Below, piece by piece: positions 18,359-27,904 of a DNA stretch of 44,899 nt. The DNA comes from an uncultured Verrucomicrobiota bacterium. Lineage in GTDB: Bacteria > Verrucomicrobiota > Verrucomicrobiia > Verrucomicrobiales > Akkermansiaceae. Numbering within the stretch: position 1 is the stretch's first letter; each line of letters opens with the position of its first letter. The stretch is from contig CALMKO010000295.1 in the NCBI GenBank assembly GCA_937867415.1, forward strand, positions 1-44,899, written 5' to 3'. The translations under genes and the position numbers were made by a program. The notes under the pieces are model-generated. The model did no database searches. It saw nothing but the letters and a program-made list of their open reading frames with translations, and was not told where the DNA came from.

Positions 18359-19909
18359 ATGATGAAGAAATTGCTATTCACTTTCATGATTTCAACATCA
18401 GCGTTCTGCGCTGAGGCTGAGCAGCCGTGGGTAAGTCTGGGCGCGGATGGCCGCTTGATTTACCGTTCCGATCCGCAGGGCAACCGCATCCCGAATTTCA
18501 GCGGAGTGGGCTACGGCACGGGAAATTGTCCACTACCTCTCGTGCCGGTGCGGCTTACGCTCAGACCTTGGAGTGGTGACCAGACAAAGCGCATCCAAGA
18601 CTCGCTCGACACCCTTGCCAAGTTACCACTCGCAGCAGACGGATTTCGCGGCACCCTGGTGCTCAAACGGGGGGAGTACCCGGTGAGCGGCACCATTTTC
18701 ATCCGCGCCAGCGGCATCGTGCTGCGCGGCGAAGGTCAGGACTTGAAAACAGGCACGGTGATTCGCGATACGGGCAAGGACAAAGACCCCCTCATCCTGA
18801 TCTGCGGCGCAGGCAAACCCGAGCTTGAGAAGATCCCCCGCAAGATCCTCGATGCCTATGTGCCGGTAGGCGCGAACACCGTGCGGCTTGACGGGATCAA
18901 CGGGCTTTCCGTGGGCGACACGGTGATGCTAACACGCGGCAGCAACGAACAGTGGATCAAATTCATCGGGGCTGACAAGCCGGGCGTCGACTGGCCGGTG
19001 CGCTTCGCGGAAGTGAAGTGGGATCGCGTGATCACAGCCATCCGGGGCGACACCGTCCAGCTCGACGCGCCGGTGACCACCGCGATCGAGGAGCGCTTCG
19101 GCGGCGCGGTGCTTGCCCGGTATTCATGGCCCGGCCGCATCGAGAAATGCGGCGTGGAGAACCTCATCGCCATCAGCGATCACACGAACCCGAAAGACGA
19201 GGATCACTCGTGGCGTGCGGTGGACATCGCCAACGCGCAGCACGTTTTTGTTAGAAACTTCGTCGCCCAGCACTTCGCCTATTCCGCAGTCCACATCGCC
19301 ACGACGTCAAAGTGGGTGACCGTGACCGATTGCAAGAGCATCGACCCCATCTCCACGATCGCGGGTGGAAGGCGCTACTCGTTCTGCATGGATGGCCAGC
19401 TCTCACTCATGCGCCGCTGTCTCGCAAGCAAGGGGCGGCACGATTTCGTGTGCAACGAATACAAGGTCGCCGGGCCGAATGTTTTTCTCGATTGCAAGGC
19501 GGTCAACGCCTACTCGGAGAGCGGGCCACACCGGCATTGGACCAGCGGCGTGCTGTGGGACAACGTCACCATCTCCGACCGACTCAGTTTCTACCACCGT
19601 AAAAACTACGGGCGCCGACATAAGAAACCGCCCTACCACCTGGGCCACGGCTGGGCTGCGGCGAACTGCGTGGCGTGGAACTGCACCATCGCCAAGCAGC
19701 TCATCGTCGAGAGCCCGCCCGGCGCACATAATTGGGCGATCGGCTGCAAGGCGGGCTCTTTCGTCACAAACGGTCCGGAGCGTGGGGTGAAAAAGGGTGC
19801 CGGCCAATTTCAATCAAAAAACCAACCCGTCGCGATTCGCAGCCTCTACGAAGCCCAACTCGCGGAGCGTATGCGCACAAGCGGCAGCGGGACGCAGATG
19901 ATCCGCTGA
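18359..19909 (+). CDS. Secreted right-handed beta-helix protein (pectate-lyase-like fold)
   Basis: 516 residues with a signal peptide (KKLLFTFMISTSAFCAEA). After an N-terminal block (FSGVGYGTGNCPLPLVPV) the sequence turns into short strands with repeated Ile/Val/Gly coils, including GTIFIRASGIVLRGEGQD, typical of parallel beta-helix carbohydrate-active proteins. Catalytic residues cannot be assigned by eye. WRAVDIANAQHVFVRNFVAQHFAYSAVHI and a conserved ESGPHRHWTSGVLWD suggest a sugar-binding cleft. The role would be binding or cleaving a polysaccharide outside the cell. No carbohydrate operon surrounds it; a 315-bp gap follows. Confidence 0.78.
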   Translation: MMKKLLFTFMISTSAFCAEAEQPWVSLGADGRLIYRSDPQGNRIPNFSGVGYGTGNCPLPLVPVRLTLRPWSGDQTKRIQDSLDTLAKLPLAADGFRGTLVLKRGEYPVSGTIFIRASGIVLRGEGQDLKTGTVIRDTGKDKDPLILICGAGKPELEKIPRKILDAYVPVGANTVRLDGINGLSVGDTVMLTRGSNEQWIKFIGADKPGVDWPVRFAEVKWDRVITAIRGDTVQLDAPVTTAIEERFGGAVLARYSWPGRIEKCGVENLIAISDHTNPKDEDHSWRAVDIANAQHVFVRNFVAQHFAYSAVHIATTSKWVTVTDCKSIDPISTIAGGRRYSFCMDGQLSLMRRCLASKGRHDFVCNEYKVAGPNVFLDCKAVNAYSESGPHRHWTSGVLWDNVTISDRLSFYHRKNYGRRHKKPPYHLGHGWAAANCVAWNCTIAKQLIVESPPGAHNWAIGCKAGSFVTNGPERGVKKGAGQFQSKNQPVAIRSLYEAQLAERMRTSGSGTQMIR

Positions 19910-20224
19910 GCTCCCAAAGCGGGGTCAACCGTCACGGCAAGCTCCGCCACAGGCTGACATTTTACGACCTTGGAAGAGCGGGAGATCCACGGAAAAGAAC
20001 CTCAAAGAACGCAAGTTCCGGGAAATCATCCCGGCCGCCGACCTTGGAAACCCACCCCACGCGGGGCTGTCCGCCCGCCATCCCACTACCGCTGACGGCT
20101 TGGCCTGCATGAAAAAACAAGCATTGTCGGCACTACTACCCAGATTCCAGCTCCCGAGCGGCCCTTCCTCATCATCGCAAAAACAGTTGCCACCCCGCAC
20201 GCTAAGGATACCCTGCCCCCCTCC
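19910..20224. other. Intergenic region, no gene seen
   Basis: No convincing coding frame, RNA gene or strong repeat is visible in these 315 bp. Short GC-rich inverted segments occur (for example CCACGCGGGG around 20055) without a U-run that would make a clear terminator. The last 30 bp must hold the promoter or ribosome site of fabV; AAGGATA lies about 15 bp upstream of its ATG. Confidence 0.5.
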
Positions 20225-21418
20225 ATGATTATTGCACCGAAAATCCGCGGATTCATCTGCACCACCGCGCACCCCGACGGCTGCGCGCAACATGTTGCCG
20301 AGCAAATCGCCGTCGTCAAAAGCCGAGGCCCTATCGAAAACGGACCCAAGCGGGTATTGGTGATCGGCTCGTCCACGGGCTATGGCCTTTCCTCAAGAAT
20401 CGCCGCCGCATTCGGGGCGAACGCCTCGACCATCGGCGTGTTTTTCGAGCGCCCCGGCTCGGCCGACAGCACCGCAACCGCTGGATTTTACAATACCCGG
20501 GCCTTCGAAATCCAAGCCAAGGCCGCAGGCCTTTACGCCCGCTCCTTCAACGGGGACGCCTTCTCGGATGCCGTCAAATCGGAAGTCATCGAGGCCATCA
20601 AGGCGGACCTCGGCCAAGTGGATCTGGTCATTTATAGCCTCGCATCCCCACGCCGCACCGACCCAAAAACCGGGGAGGTTTACAAATCCGTACTCAAGCC
20701 GATCGGTCAAAGCTACACCAACAAAAACCTCAATACCTCCACCGGCGTCGTCAATGAGGTCACCATCGAGCCTGCCGACCAGGACGAAATCCAGCAGACC
20801 ATCCATGTCATGGGCGGTGAGGATTGGGAACTCTGGACGGATGCACTGCTGGAAGCCGGAGTGCTCGCCCACGGGGTGCAGTCCGTGGCCTACTCCTACA
20901 TCGGCCCGTCCATGACCTGGCCCATTTACAAAAATGGCACCATCGGATGCGCCAAGGAAGATCTCGAGCGGGCGCAGCGCTCGCTGGATGCCAAGCTTGC
21001 CCCGCTCGCTGGCAAGGCATGGGTCTCGGTCAACAAGGCACTTGTCACCCAGGCCAGCTCCGCCATCCCCGTCGTGCCACTCTACATCTCGCTGCTCTAC
21101 AAGGTCATGAAGGACGAGGGGACCCACGAAGACACCATCGAACAAATGGATCGCCTGTTCCGCGACCGGCTATACAACGGAAATCCCCAACCCGACGAAG
21201 CGGGACGCATCCGTGTGGACGACTGGGAAATGACTCCCGAAGTCCAGCAGATCATCGCCGAGCGCTGGGCTGCGGTGAATACCGAAAACTTCAAGGACAT
21301 CGGTGATTTCGAGGGCTACCAATCCAGCTTCCTGCGCCTCTTCGGCTTCGGGCTTGCCGGCGTGGATTATTCCGCTGATACCGATGCTTCAGTGGGCATC
21401 CCCTCCCTGACAGCCTGA
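20225..21418 (+). CDS. fabV: Enoyl-ACP reductase FabV (trans-2-enoyl reductase, NADH)
   Basis: 397 residues. FabV carries out the last reduction of each round of fatty-acid synthesis and is insensitive to triclosan in known cases. Family marks seen: N-terminal IIAPKIRGFICTTAHP, the NAD-binding VLVIGSSTGYGL near residue 44, GFYNTRAFE, and the catalytic Tyr-x8-Lys in IYKNGTIGCAK near residues 235-244, preceded by SYIGPSMTWP. Full length for the family, with the C-terminal FGFGLAGVDY. It stands alone between unrelated genes. Confidence 0.96.
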   Translation: MIIAPKIRGFICTTAHPDGCAQHVAEQIAVVKSRGPIENGPKRVLVIGSSTGYGLSSRIAAAFGANASTIGVFFERPGSADSTATAGFYNTRAFEIQAKAAGLYARSFNGDAFSDAVKSEVIEAIKADLGQVDLVIYSLASPRRTDPKTGEVYKSVLKPIGQSYTNKNLNTSTGVVNEVTIEPADQDEIQQTIHVMGGEDWELWTDALLEAGVLAHGVQSVAYSYIGPSMTWPIYKNGTIGCAKEDLERAQRSLDAKLAPLAGKAWVSVNKALVTQASSAIPVVPLYISLLYKVMKDEGTHEDTIEQMDRLFRDRLYNGNPQPDEAGRIRVDDWEMTPEVQQIIAERWAAVNTENFKDIGDFEGYQSSFLRLFGFGLAGVDYSADTDASVGIPSLTA

Positions 21419-21438
21419 TTCCGCCAAGCGCGCGCTCG

Positions 21439-22266
21439 ATGAAAAGGAAACAGGTCGAGATTCTGGCAACTCTGCCCAGTCTCAGCTGGCTCGCCTTGTT
21501 TGTCCTCGTTCCCAGTCTGATGGTCTTGACCATCGCCTTCCGCAACACCGATCCCGCCGGGGGGATCGGCGCGGGATGGACTTGGGAACAGTTCAGCGTG
21601 TTCGCGGAAAAGAGCACCCTCACCCTCGTGTGGCGGACTCTATGGATCAGCGCGCTGACCACCCTGCTCTGCCTCATTCTCGCACTCCCGGTCGCATGGC
21701 GGATCGCGCGGGCCAGCGGCAAATGGCGCTCCCGCCTGCTGCTGTTGGTCATCGTGCCGTTTTGGACGAATTTCCTCATCCGCGTCTTTGCGTGGAACCA
21801 GATCCTCCACTCGGAAGGAGCACTCGCCAGGTTTTTCCGGGCTATAAATCTGTTAGGCGAAAACGATTCGCTCCTCTTCAACTCGGGAGCGGTCTTGTTA
21901 GTCAGCGTCTATACCTATCTGCCCTTTGCGATTCTGCCGCTCTACGCCGCCGCGGAAAAGTTCGACTTCGGGCTCCTGGATGCCGCCCGTGATCTTGGTG
22001 CGACGGCCTTCCAAGCGTTTGGGTCGGTATTCCTGCCGGGAATCCGCAAAGGCCTCAGCACCGCGCTGTTGATCGTTTTCATTCCCATGCTCGGCTCCTA
22101 CGTCGTCCCCGATCTGGTCGGAGGAACAGACGGCCAAATGCTCGGAAACAAGATCGCACAGCGCAATTTTGCGGATCGCAACCTGCCCGCCGCCTCAGCC
22201 ATGGCGGCGGTTCTCACTTTGTTCGTGCTAGCCCCGATCGCCTTCCGGAAACGGGCAAACGCCTGA
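21439..22266 (+). CDS. ABC transporter permease, PotB-like, without partner genes
   Basis: 275 residues with six hydrophobic helices. The cytoplasmic EAA loop reads DAARDLGATAFQAFGSVFLPGIRKG near residue 180, where it would dock on an ATPase, and the fold matches spermidine/putrescine PotB. The helix WTNFLIRVFAWNQIL also fits that group. A PotABCD operon would include an ATPase, a second permease and a binding protein, but none is adjacent: fabV is 20 bp upstream and an amidohydrolase starts 8 bp downstream. Partners must be elsewhere, or the gene is a relic. No frameshift is seen. Confidence 0.87.
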   Translation: MKRKQVEILATLPSLSWLALFVLVPSLMVLTIAFRNTDPAGGIGAGWTWEQFSVFAEKSTLTLVWRTLWISALTTLLCLILALPVAWRIARASGKWRSRLLLLVIVPFWTNFLIRVFAWNQILHSEGALARFFRAINLLGENDSLLFNSGAVLLVSVYTYLPFAILPLYAAAEKFDFGLLDAARDLGATAFQAFGSVFLPGIRKGLSTALLIVFIPMLGSYVVPDLVGGTDGQMLGNKIAQRNFADRNLPAASAMAAVLTLFVLAPIAFRKRANA

Positions 22267-22273
22267 AACCCTC

Positions 22274-23260
22274 ATGACACCCCGGCAATCACCTCCGAAG
22301 ATAGACGGTCACGTGCACTTGGTCGGAAACGGCCTCACCGGCAGTGGCTGCTGGCTCAGAATGACCGGCTGGCACCGAATGATGGGCGGCATGATGGCCA
22401 AAATGGTCGGCATGCCGGTCAGCTTCACTCACGCCACCTTCGATCAGATCTACGTCGAGCGCCTCGTCTCGATGATCCAGACATCCTCACTCGACCATGC
22501 ACTCCTGTTAGCCCAGGATGAGGTCTTCAATGAAGACGGCACCAAACGGGATTTCGGCTCCTTCCATGTGCCTAACGACTATCTTTTTTCCGTTTGCGAG
22601 CGGCACCCTGAGTTCTTTCCCGCCGCCTCGATCCACCCGGCGCGGCGCGATGCCTTGGAAGAGCTGGACCACTCGCTCGCGCGCGGAGCAAGGGCCTTGA
22701 AGCTCTTGCCGAATTGTCACAACGTCAATTGCTCACTCCCCCAGTATGATCGTTTCTGGGAAAAAATGGCAGCAGCAGGCCTTCCATTGCTCGCCCACAC
22801 CGGCGGCGAAATGACAGTCCCCGTTGCCAACAAGCTTTACGAAAATCCCGAGTATCTCCGCCGCCCGTTAGAGATCGGCGTCAAAGTCATCGCCGCCCAT
22901 GTCGCCAGCCGCAGCTCATGGTTTGACCCGGACTACTTCGAGCACCTGGCCGCCATGATGCTGGAGTTCCCGCAGCTCTACGCGGACACGAGCGCGCTCA
23001 ACACCCCCTTCCGCAGCGCAGCCTTCAGCAAGGTGCTCGAGCACCCGCTCCAGGAGCGATTCCTGCATGGCAGCGACTACCCCGTGCCCATCGGCTCCTG
23101 GTATGCGAGGCTCCGCGGCCTCATCCCCCCGGATGTCCGTAAAAAGGCGGCTCAAATCGGCAATCTCATCGAGCGGGATTACTACATCAAATCCGAGATC
23201 GGCTTCGACCCGAAGCACTTCACACAAATCAACTCCGTCCTGAGAACGCCCCACCGGTGA
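22274..23260 (+). CDS. Amidohydrolase family 2 (TIM-barrel metal-dependent hydrolase)
   Basis: 328 residues. The N-terminal KIDGHVHLVGNG gives the HxH metal ligands, followed by a TIM barrel with AASIHPARRD, LLPNCHNVN, LLAHTGGEM (His), VIAAHVASRS (His) and FLHGSDYPVPIGSW (Asp), the pattern of the Amidohydro_2 family of decarboxylases and lactonases. The substrate cannot be told. It starts 8 bp after the PotB-like permease and is probably translated from the same message, which would fit uptake and breakdown of the same compound, but that is inference. Confidence 0.85.
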   Translation: MTPRQSPPKIDGHVHLVGNGLTGSGCWLRMTGWHRMMGGMMAKMVGMPVSFTHATFDQIYVERLVSMIQTSSLDHALLLAQDEVFNEDGTKRDFGSFHVPNDYLFSVCERHPEFFPAASIHPARRDALEELDHSLARGARALKLLPNCHNVNCSLPQYDRFWEKMAAAGLPLLAHTGGEMTVPVANKLYENPEYLRRPLEIGVKVIAAHVASRSSWFDPDYFEHLAAMMLEFPQLYADTSALNTPFRSAAFSKVLEHPLQERFLHGSDYPVPIGSWYARLRGLIPPDVRKKAAQIGNLIERDYYIKSEIGFDPKHFTQINSVLRTPHR

Positions 23261-23317
23261 GCCACAACAATTTGGCTTCGCGCAGCGTGCCGCAGGTGCT
23301 TAGATACCGACCAGACC

Positions 23318-23881
23318 ATGCTCTGCCCTTTCTGCCAAACCACCCTTAAAGCAGACGCCCCCGAGTGCCCCGCTTGCCGCCTGACATTCCCCCGCACCAG
23401 CGCCCTCGTCGGCGCATTGCCAAGGCTCGGCGCGGTGGTGGCGGACACCACGCATCAACTCAGCGCCCAAGACCTGGTAAGATTAAAAAAACGCATCCAC
23501 TCCATCCAGCGCCGCTTCCCCCAACTCGTCTTGCAGGTGGTCATGCATGTCTTCCCACCGGATCATCCATTCTCCATGCACGTTTTCTGGCTTTTCAATG
23601 CGGGAAACTTCGCCGGTGACAGCAAGCGCGGAAAAGAAAATCACGCCCTGCTGATCGCTCTCGATCCGAACCGCAGTGAAGCCGCCATCATGCCAGGCTA
23701 CGGCTTGGAAGCATTCCTGAAACCCGAAACCCTCGATCACTTGTTAGAGCTCGCGGGACCGGCCTGGCAAGGCTCCCAATGGGCGTCAGGCATCCTGCAT
23801 GTCCTCGACGGGCTCGACCAACTGCTCGAATCCATCGCCATTCCCGAAAAAGCAACCGGCACAACCCCGGGCGATTTTTAA
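23318..23881 (+). CDS. Zinc-ribbon protein with TPM-like domain
   Basis: 187 residues. The start MLCPFCQTTLKADAPECPACRLTF is a zinc ribbon (CxxC-x10-CxxC). The rest resembles the TPM fold (TLP18.3/Psb32/MOLO-1): HQLSAQDLVRLKKRIHSIQRRFPQLVLQVVMHVF, then HALLIALDPNRSEAAIMPGYGLEAFL, the region where TPM proteins carry GYGLE, and a helical end. Many TPM proteins are membrane-associated; here no membrane segment is seen. Function unknown. It ends 8 bp before the stop of a convergent gene. Confidence 0.72.
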   Translation: MLCPFCQTTLKADAPECPACRLTFPRTSALVGALPRLGAVVADTTHQLSAQDLVRLKKRIHSIQRRFPQLVLQVVMHVFPPDHPFSMHVFWLFNAGNFAGDSKRGKENHALLIALDPNRSEAAIMPGYGLEAFLKPETLDHLLELAGPAWQGSQWASGILHVLDGLDQLLESIAIPEKATGTTPGDF

Positions 23882-23889
23882 ATGGCAGG

Positions 23890-25014
23890 TCAATCCTCCG
23901 CGTATAAAAACTCCGGCAGGCTTCCCGCCACTCCGGCTAAGCGCGGATTCGCCTCCCAGCTTTCCCGCTTGCCCACCACCCGGGCTAACATCCGCTTCAA
24001 ATACTCGGTTGTGGCGGCATCCTCGACATAGCCCCTCCGCAGGCGGTCTCCTTGGGAATCGGTGTCGATCACCCATGAGTCGACCAAGCGACTGTCCACC
24101 ATCCCTTTTTTACTCCCCCAGGTCCTGAACTCAGGCGGCCGCAGATCGCCCACCCAAGCGCCTTTGGCATGAGGCCGTGCCAGCCACCAGCCATCGGTCA
24201 CCGCCATGATCGTCTTGACCTCCCTCAGCCCCGCAACCTTGGCGAGAGCCGCCTCGCCCTTGGGATACACCGTCCACCTAACCGGTGAAGAGGGCAGCTC
24301 GAACACACTGCGGTAGCCCACCCGGAACTGATCTCCATGATCCACGACCGCACGCCAAAAAAGCGGACTAGCCCCCGCGGGCGACTGCGTCTGCCGCTGC
24401 GGCACGAGCCCCCGGCGCGCCAGGTCCGCCTGGAAGCCCGCCGTGACCCAGAACTTCAAGCCCAAACAGGTTAAAGCATACAACGCACTCGCGCACAGCC
24501 ACCCTACATACCGCCTCCTGTGGCTCGCCGCCGGTGCCACCGACTTGCCACGGGTCTTCTTCACCGCGGGTTCCCGCTGAATCACCCGAATCATCACCGC
24601 CACCACCATCGGCAGCGCGAAGAGCACATCCCCTGAGTCCAGAAACGCGAAGGCCAACCTTGTTTGAGAAACCGGCCAGAACAAGGCCGCTCCCTTGACC
24701 GAAAAGCAATCCACCGCAACATGCGCCGCCCATACCCCAAAAACAAATCCACCTGCCTGCCGTTTGGTGATGTTTTCCCGGCGCCAGAGCTTGACCAAGG
24801 CCTGCGCGATCCCCCAGGAACCCAGGGCCATCACCAGCAGCGAGTGACTCGCACCACGCTCCGCAGCCAACTCCCGCGCGGTATCGAAAAAACCCGCAAC
24901 AAACACCCCCAACCCGGGCAATACGCCGAAAAACGCCCCCCACGCAAGCGCCCGGTTCCCCAGCCTCCTACCAAGAAGCCAGTCACCCGTTACCGCGCCC
25001 AGCGCTGCGTGCAT
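23890..25014 (-). CDS. YdjM/DUF457-like membrane-bound metal-dependent hydrolase
   Basis: About 374 residues from the ATG at 25014 (MHAALGAVTGDW). The N-terminal half has five to six membrane segments with conserved His and Asp residues (GASHSLLVMA, AAHVAVDCFSVKG), the pattern of the DUF457/YdjM family of inner-membrane hydrolases. The C-terminal half after residue 200 is soluble and not recognised; it has many charged residues and ends at EFLYAED. A longer frame to 25200 exists but would overlap ilvD on the other strand and lacks homology. The promoter is shared divergently with ilvD in about 100 bp. Confidence 0.78.
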   Translation of the reverse strand: MHAALGAVTGDWLLGRRLGNRALAWGAFFGVLPGLGVFVAGFFDTARELAAERGASHSLLVMALGSWGIAQALVKLWRRENITKRQAGGFVFGVWAAHVAVDCFSVKGAALFWPVSQTRLAFAFLDSGDVLFALPMVVAVMIRVIQREPAVKKTRGKSVAPAASHRRRYVGWLCASALYALTCLGLKFWVTAGFQADLARRGLVPQRQTQSPAGASPLFWRAVVDHGDQFRVGYRSVFELPSSPVRWTVYPKGEAALAKVAGLREVKTIMAVTDGWWLARPHAKGAWVGDLRPPEFRTWGSKKGMVDSRLVDSWVIDTDSQGDRLRRGYVEDAATTEYLKRMLARVVGKRESWEANPRLAGVAGSLPEFLYAED

Positions 25015-25117
25015 CAACCATTCCACCGCGCCAAGATGACCACAATCCACCTTTCGGAAATCCCAAATCTGAAAATTCTTCTTCTCCTTGCCTTGACGTC
25101 CACCCCCCGCACGCAAG

Positions 25118-26830
25118 ATGCTCATGCCGATGAACTGCTCCACACGCCCATTCTCCAGCCAGATCGTAGACGGACCCGACCGCGCTCCCAGCCGCGCCAT
25201 GCTCTATGCTGTCGGCTTCAAAAAAGACGACTTCGCCAAGCCCCAAATCGGCGTCGCTTCCACCTGGAGCCAGGTAACTCCCTGCAACATCCACATCGAT
25301 AAACTCGCCATCGAGACTTCCAAAGGCGTCAACGCCGCCGGCGGCAAAGGCATCATCTTCAACACCATCACCATCTCCGACGGGATCTCAATGGGAACCG
25401 AGGGCATGAAATACTCCCTCGTCTCACGCGAGGTCATCGCCGACTCCATCGAGACCGTCGTCGGCTGCGAAGGCATGGACGGCTTCGTCGCCATCGGCGG
25501 CTGCGACAAAAACATGCCTGGCTGCCTCATGGCCATGGCACGCATGAACCGCCCTTCGGTTTTTGTTTACGGCGGCACCATCCTTCCCGGCTGCGCCACC
25601 GTCCAGGGAGAAAAGAAGGACCTCGACATCGTTTCCGTTTTCGAGGCCGTCGGTAAACACGCCAACGGTGAGTTCACCGATGAAGAACTGGAACTTGTGG
25701 AGTCCAATGCCATCCCCGGCCCCGGCTCCTGCGGCGGAATGTATACCGCCAACACCATGGCCTCCGCCATCGAGGCTCTCGGCATGTCCCTCCCGAACGG
25801 CTCCGCGCAAAACGCCATCTCGGATGACAAGATGCGCGACTGCTTCGACTCCGGTGCCGCCGTGCTCAACCTCATCAAGCTCGGCATCAAGCCGCGCGAC
25901 ATCCTCACCAAAAAAGCCTTCGAGAACGCCATCACCGTGCTCATCGCTCTCGGCGGCTCCACCAATGCCACCCTCCACATCCCCGCCATCGCCCACTCGG
26001 CTGGCGTGGACATCACCATCGACGACTTCGAACGCATCGGCAAAAACGTGCCCGTGCTCGCCGATCTCAAGCCCTCCGGAAAATACTCCATGTCCGACCT
26101 CGTCGCCATCGGCGGCACCATGCCACTGCTCAAGATGCTGCTTGATGCCGGACTGCTCCACGGCGACTGCATGACCGTCACCGGACGCACCATGCGGGAA
26201 AACATCCAGAATTTCACCACCCCCTACCCCGAGGGCCAGCAGATCATCCGTCCGCTTTCCAACCCGATCAAAAAAGACAGCCACCTCCGCATCCTTTATG
26301 GAAACCTCGCGGAAGGCGGCTCGGTTGCCAAAATCTCCGGCAAAGAAGGCGAACTCTTCACCGGCACCGCCCGCGTGTATAACTCCGAGGACGATGCCAT
26401 GAAATCCATCCTCTCCAAGCAGATCAACAAGGGCGACGTCATCGTCATCCGCATGGAGGGCCCCAAGGGCGGCCCTGGGATGCGCGAGATGTTAGGACCC
26501 ACCAGCGCCGTCATGGGCATGGGCCTCGGCAAGGAGGTCGCCCTCATCACCGACGGCAGGTTCTCCGGCGGCAGCCACGGCTTCGTCGTCGGCCACATCA
26601 CCCCCGAGGCTTTCTGCGGCGGCACCATCGGCATCCTTCAGGACGGTGATCAAGTCACCATCGACGCAGTGAACAACCGCATCGACGTCAACCTTAGCGC
26701 GGAGGAAATCGCCACGCGCAAAGCCGCCTGGGTCCAGCCCGCGCCCCGCTACACCGAGGGTGTGCTCGCGAAATACGCCAAGCTCGTGGCCACTGCCAGC
26801 GAAGGCGCGGTGACGGACAAATACCTCTGA
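25118..26830 (+). CDS. ilvD: Dihydroxy-acid dehydratase IlvD
   Basis: 570 residues, full length. Catalyses the dehydration of 2,3-dihydroxy acids in valine, leucine and isoleucine synthesis. Hallmarks: PDRAPSRAML near the N-terminus, Fe-S cysteines in GGCDKNMPGC near residue 127 and GPGSCGGMYTANTM near residue 200, GGSTNATLH, and the C-terminal GRFSGGSHGFVVGHITPEA. Start ATGs at 25118, 25124 and 25130 are all in frame; the first is used. No other ilv genes are near. Confidence 0.96.
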   Translation: MLMPMNCSTRPFSSQIVDGPDRAPSRAMLYAVGFKKDDFAKPQIGVASTWSQVTPCNIHIDKLAIETSKGVNAAGGKGIIFNTITISDGISMGTEGMKYSLVSREVIADSIETVVGCEGMDGFVAIGGCDKNMPGCLMAMARMNRPSVFVYGGTILPGCATVQGEKKDLDIVSVFEAVGKHANGEFTDEELELVESNAIPGPGSCGGMYTANTMASAIEALGMSLPNGSAQNAISDDKMRDCFDSGAAVLNLIKLGIKPRDILTKKAFENAITVLIALGGSTNATLHIPAIAHSAGVDITIDDFERIGKNVPVLADLKPSGKYSMSDLVAIGGTMPLLKMLLDAGLLHGDCMTVTGRTMRENIQNFTTPYPEGQQIIRPLSNPIKKDSHLRILYGNLAEGGSVAKISGKEGELFTGTARVYNSEDDAMKSILSKQINKGDVIVIRMEGPKGGPGMREMLGPTSAVMGMGLGKEVALITDGRFSGGSHGFVVGHITPEAFCGGTIGILQDGDQVTIDAVNNRIDVNLSAEEIATRKAAWVQPAPRYTEGVLAKYAKLVATASEGAVTDKYL

Positions 26831-27045
26831 TCACCTGGCCGCAAAGTCGCGCGGATGGTGAGGCTGGAGTGGGGCGTGATGGCTCCGCTCCCGCTTGGTT
26901 TTTTCGCGTGTTCCGTTGACCCATGATTTCCGGCCCCCGGAAAATCGATGGGGTCCCCACACCATCCACGGGCACCTCCGGAAAGCTCGCTCCGGTAGAA
27001 ACGAACACTTCCCCTTCACGAGGATTCCTGCAATGAGTCCTGCCC

Positions 27046-27777
27046 GTGACCCGCTTCATTCATTCATCCCTCGGCCTTGCCATGGGCCTTCTTCTCGCTT
27101 CCTGCGCCACACCTGGCAAATCATCCTCACTCGGCCGCGACGTCTACGGTCACCGCCCCGGCCCGCAGGGCTTCCGCACCGTCATCATCGACGCCGGCCA
27201 TGGGGGCAAGGACAGTGGTGCCGTATCCGCCCACACCCGCCAGAAAGAAAAAGACCTTGCGCTCGACACCGCCCAACGCATTGCCAAACAACTCCAAGGC
27301 GACTTCAAAGTCATCATGATGCGCGGCGATGACACTTTCATCGACCTCGACGAGCGCGTCATCCGCGCCAACCGCCACGGTGAAGCCATCCTCATCAGCG
27401 TCCACTACAACAGCGGCCCTTCAAGCATCCGCGGTCCTGAGACCTATTACTGGCGTGTCGACAGTCATGGCCTTGCCACCCGCCTGCAACGCGCCATGGC
27501 ATCCGCCAGCCCCGCAGAGAATGGCAACCGCGGCCTCGTCCGCAGGCGCGTCCGCCTGACCCGCAATCCGGAAATTCCCTGCGTTCTGTTAGAAGGCGGC
27601 TACCTCAGCAACGCCGCGGAAAGCCAGCTCATCAGCGATCTGGGATACCGGCAGAAGCTTGCGGTAAACATTGCCAGCGCCATCCGCACCCAAGCCGCCA
27701 TCGGCGATCAAGGGACAGGCCCGCTTCCCCGCCCGATTGATTCCCCGCCGAGCCGCCCGACGGATGCTCCCGAGTAA
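27046..27777 (+). CDS. N-acetylmuramoyl-L-alanine amidase (Amidase_3), lipoprotein
   Basis: 243 residues from a GTG at 27046. The N-terminus (GLAMGLLLASCATP) is a lipoprotein signal with Cys in the lipobox LASC. The Amidase_3 core follows: VIIDAGHGGKDSGAV with the zinc His near residue 53, a Glu at KEKDLALDTAQRI, ILISVHYNSG with the second His, and VLLEGGYLSN with the catalytic Glu. It cleaves the amide between muramic acid and the stem peptide and is probably anchored in the outer membrane or periplasm. The tail after residue 220 is Pro/Ser-rich. It is the last backbone gene before the island. Confidence 0.92.
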   Translation: MTRFIHSSLGLAMGLLLASCATPGKSSSLGRDVYGHRPGPQGFRTVIIDAGHGGKDSGAVSAHTRQKEKDLALDTAQRIAKQLQGDFKVIMMRGDDTFIDLDERVIRANRHGEAILISVHYNSGPSSIRGPETYYWRVDSHGLATRLQRAMASASPAENGNRGLVRRRVRLTRNPEIPCVLLEGGYLSNAAESQLISDLGYRQKLAVNIASAIRTQAAIGDQGTGPLPRPIDSPPSRPTDAPE

Positions 27778-27904
27778 AAGCCGGAACCCACGTAACTGGC
27801 GAGCAACCAGATCAGCCTCGACTCTCGAAAGGATGGGGGAATCCCTCACCAAGCCTGTTAGCTACGAAAAAAAATCAAACCCCTTTGACACTTGAGGTTT
27901 TAAA

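Noticed and set aside
25424-26284. Long minus-strand frame opposite ilvD
   Set aside because: Antisense shadow of a fully conserved ilvD; Gly/Asp/Val-biased and without homology.
26895-27332. 145-codon frame overlapping the amidase start
   Set aside because: His/Pro/Arg-rich shadow; the overlapping amidase has a lipoprotein signal and full active site.
1-27900. The pentamer GTTAG/CTAAC seems to recur throughout the backbone genes
   Set aside because: A rough estimate from about 60 percent GC gives a similar number by chance, and TTA codons followed by other bases also occur (for example 16949 and 18618).
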